Positions 63,701-64,000 of a stretch of 64,000 nt of DNA are shown one piece after another. The notes under the pieces were generated by a model that was not told the origin of the DNA, made no database searches, and was given only the letters and a program-made list of their open reading frames with translations. Source of the DNA: Desulfogranum mediterraneum DSM 13871 (GTDB lineage Bacteria; Desulfobacterota; Desulfobulbia; Desulfobulbales; Desulfobulbaceae); NCBI RefSeq assembly GCF_000429965.1, contig NZ_AUCW01000004.1, positions 186,001-250,000 of the forward strand. The letters run 5' to 3'. The translations under genes were made by a program, and so were the position numbers. Each line of letters starts with the position of its first letter. The first letter of the stretch is position 1.

Positions 63701-64000
63701 GTCTATAGAGATGGCATCCGCAACAAAACGTTTATCCGCAGGATCATAGTAATAGCACTTGTGGCTGTCAAAGTAGCCATAGTAGTCCACAGCGTGCTTG
63801 TAGCCGGTCTCCGGCAGGGCGTCTCCATCCAGATCTGCGTAATCACTGTAAACCTTGTAGTACAACTGGTGATCATTGGAGGCATTGATCACCACCCGGG
63901 GCGTCGCCCCCTCCTCGACGATGTTGATGGGAAAATCATTGAACTCCGCCATGGTGTAATTCTGACTGGCCGAGACAAGGGAAAGGCCGGCAAGGCACCA
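57752..64000 (-). CDS. pilY1: Very large PilY1/PilC-type pilus-associated adhesin, 5' end beyond the window
   Basis: At least 2,082 residues; the frame is open to the right edge, where SLVSASQNYTMAEF looks like the end of a signal peptide. The N-terminal half has NWVAMARIDAIRKVLFGG and ends in ALTRVFDAILERTSSGTAAAVVSSNVSGEGALFQAYY, the PilC/PilY region before the beta-propeller. The C-terminal propeller includes RIVVYAGGNDGLIHAFNGGFY and a calcium-binding-like DSDNDGTLEPD. PilY1 primes type IV pilus assembly and senses surfaces. Residues about 1160-1310 hold inserted repeated segments around SW.V.CL/L.T motifs. No other pil gene is in the window. Confidence 0.9.
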   Translation of the reverse strand, partial: WCLAGLSLVSASQNYTMAEFNDFPINIVEEGATPRVVINASNDHQLYYKVYSDYADLDGDALPETGYKHAVDYYGYFDSHKCYYYDPADKRFVADAISIDKYCNDGVTAADENHPKKQWSGNFLNWVAMARIDAIRKVLFGGHRRVDTATTTVLERTYIPHDAHSWAKYYGGSDLEQLVPFVAGVDYDCDLGNVTSLVGSETVVNAACADPANDPDYFECTGGGGDPAACSDTSDPYNYDCADFTLDDGSNGYNACKGLVMGDQAYARDRFDYDPKLDYLDQDEDGTAIDWKKVGVTFGNTTDVPMANYNNKFSEDYAEPPLIKAVKGNHSLWASNERWQCTWRSGSPYDNHGATNANNPSESKIYAYTNNPAWSERLGEGNYVARVQVCQASWLAKEKLILPQDQWNSEHCKLYPGADELKGTADDIYKPIGLLQAYGDEKQMQFGMVAGSYNQHASGGVLIRNVGDLDDEVNVDTDGTFPKVAQYAGGPSTNNTADGLINAWSLYRIIGYGGSDGTYNSNQGDNCSWGLSKFSDVTKANTCRNWGNPFSEIYYQSINYLAGGGVIGDYRDNSSNIIPGLPVPQTFKDPLDKDSYCAKLFIVNLNASTISYDYDELDHNSYGPPTIWDEAVLPGDKDSAAMTDTVGVGEQIHGQSYFIGEIDLGSGSDDQLCTEKTITSLGESGGICPEAPRLLGSYRMAGLAYYAHVEDIRPDDATGGRGLESTQTVDTFSVALASGLPVIEIPDPSGVSSEPLVTILPACRNTSLNPNGNCAIVEFKIVSQTVDTVNKVARGSFYVNWEDSEQGGDYDQDMWGTINYELDLNTGDSGEIKITTQVHAQSTGYKMGFGYILGGTTDDGFHAHSGINGFSFAETADAGSPSCSDSNGCNCRGGHGPCNTSDSGPSVKTYGLGTATATLLKDPLWYAAKWGGFTDANDNKLPDLQSEWDSKINESGDPGSDGIPDNYFFATNPQELEDSLTRVFDAILERTSSGTAAAVVSSNVSGEGALFQAYYEPLRKDADKEARWLGTLQALWLDSFGLTREDCTPPADLNIDADGKCKAAQAVCVPNGRLDNYCVDQVVETYFDDLEGRTRMRIYESDEPYHYTSYSMQGVVSSYTGGTVNMVPNSMEGRLSYASESITLSPYQLSGVVTAYDPASGSVEISVAAGAWQGPDDASFSLWKISSDLAAGVGFSDDSLTFAAGSYSLTISPAGPWIDVGHTLTLETKNLVGASGQSFNSWTVACLEGGAASGIITQTSIQLNNAGETSSPIITQSGDFSTCLRARLSTYNLKGKAGESYADWEVSNLKTVLGKGTSTSTITLANDGVVGFSVLPTDDWLSLGDQVLVANYKAVTKELYEIGYLWNAREELYLPGVSDALLATQRDYELTTAEKGRHIITWIDANANNEVDADEQRDFVNTMLTDPTDPVSYTYFDVADQATASNLIDYIRGIEQAGSRNRTITYSAHDAGENVMRLGDIVNSTPTVVGSPQEAFDLLYYDDSYREFRQQYIDRRIVVYAGGNDGLIHAFNGGFYNIVEVDDRNYVEYSTVGSKHDDTPALQHPLGSELWAYAPLNLLSHLQWLQDPDYASNHVSYNDLKPRVFDAKIFADNDDHPNGWGTVLVVGMNLGGGAMTIAVDSDNDGTLEPDITRRSAYVIFDVTNPEVEPKLLGEITLPDQSFTSVYPAVAAFQDIDGDTNCDNDTEACNRWYLVFGSGPNILSTYESTQNARLYYFDLGQLVSGTPAPTGVAADFPADCSLGALTTGSNIVSCDTKVDDSFVGTPTVVDWDLDFRADSLYFGLVGDSVSESGRVMKMAYNNEEATTEWSDLVTLHNSGRPIYAQVVPALDDLGNHWTFFGSGRYFSAADKTSTASQRLFGVKDMEASASYPVLDSKLLDVTNAEVYSDGVLEANSVTKLDGTALTKFTDLEEEVDTNALGWKMDLPLIVGAAGDPSTRSVTRSALLGGVLFSTVFQPSEDPCAGEGQSRLYGLYYKTGTGYPSIPPVFGAAVETVGDEVKFRTLKFMDLGSGAATSPAVHSGKGSGDSGLKVFTQLSTGAMVESEAETINKVRAGRTSWQDR

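Overview
The window looks like chromosomal DNA of a sulfate-reducing deltaproteobacterium (Desulfobacterota), most likely a Desulfobulbaceae relative. The evidence is a GC-rich anaerobe gene set: a homo-oligomeric dissimilatory-type ATP sulfurylase (sat), a tetrahaem cytochrome c3, system II cytochrome c maturation (ResB/CcsA), a hybrid cluster protein with an HcpR-like regulator, a lactate/2-hydroxyacid oxidation operon and a PilY1 adhesin. This placement is inferred from gene content. No rRNA, tRNA, CRISPR array, insertion sequence or prophage was recognised.

Layout. 0-5.6 kb: end of a UbiA-type prenyltransferase, a queuosine-mannosyltransferase-like enzyme, a GYF_2-AIM24 protein, a SprA-type putative protease, an M18 aminopeptidase and a lytic transglycosylase. 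5.6-16.5 kb: a catabolic island with a sigma-54 activator facing a -24/-12 promoter, then RidA, a three-part FAD/2Fe-2S dehydrogenase, a tripartite tricarboxylate-type transporter, an Asp/Glu-racemase-like enzyme and a GntR regulator. This reads as uptake, racemisation and oxidation of an amino acid or amine, with RidA clearing the imine product. 16.5-21.2 kb: hybrid histidine kinase, rhodanese-persulfide dioxygenase-like fusion, L,D-transpeptidase and PilZ protein. 21.3-25.3 kb: nitrosative-stress cluster (HcpR-like regulator, hcp, small sirohaem protein, ferredoxin). 25.5-30.2 kb: a shikimate-kinase-like P-loop kinase, then an FAD oxidase, an Fe-S oxidoreductase and a LarA-type nickel racemase.

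30.7-33.6 kb: resB, ccsA and cytochrome c3. 33.6-42.2 kb, minus strand: purA, rpoZ, dnaJ, moaC, dksA, galT, a lone receiver protein, a FolE2 homologue without its catalytic motifs, and glyS. 42.5-46.3 kb: tatB, tatC and a chemoreceptor. 46.3-51.7 kb, minus strand: SPFH/zinc-ribbon pair, deaminase, radical SAM protein and TPR-methyltransferase. 52-57.5 kb: a small unknown protein, a eukaryote-like PFK-2/FBPase-2, an FmdB protein, aroB and sat. The right end is a very large pilY1 that runs off the window.

The most unusual signals are: (1) a family of about 140-bp intergenic repeats with imperfect terminal inverted repeats, four clear copies plus one degenerate; (2) the motif-less FolE2 homologue; (3) the PFK-2/FBPase-2; (4) the racemase-dehydrogenase-RidA island with its sigma-54 control region; (5) the HcpR-type site placed about 41 bp before the inferred hcp start; (6) short tandem duplications at gene starts that create three-codon upstream ORFs.
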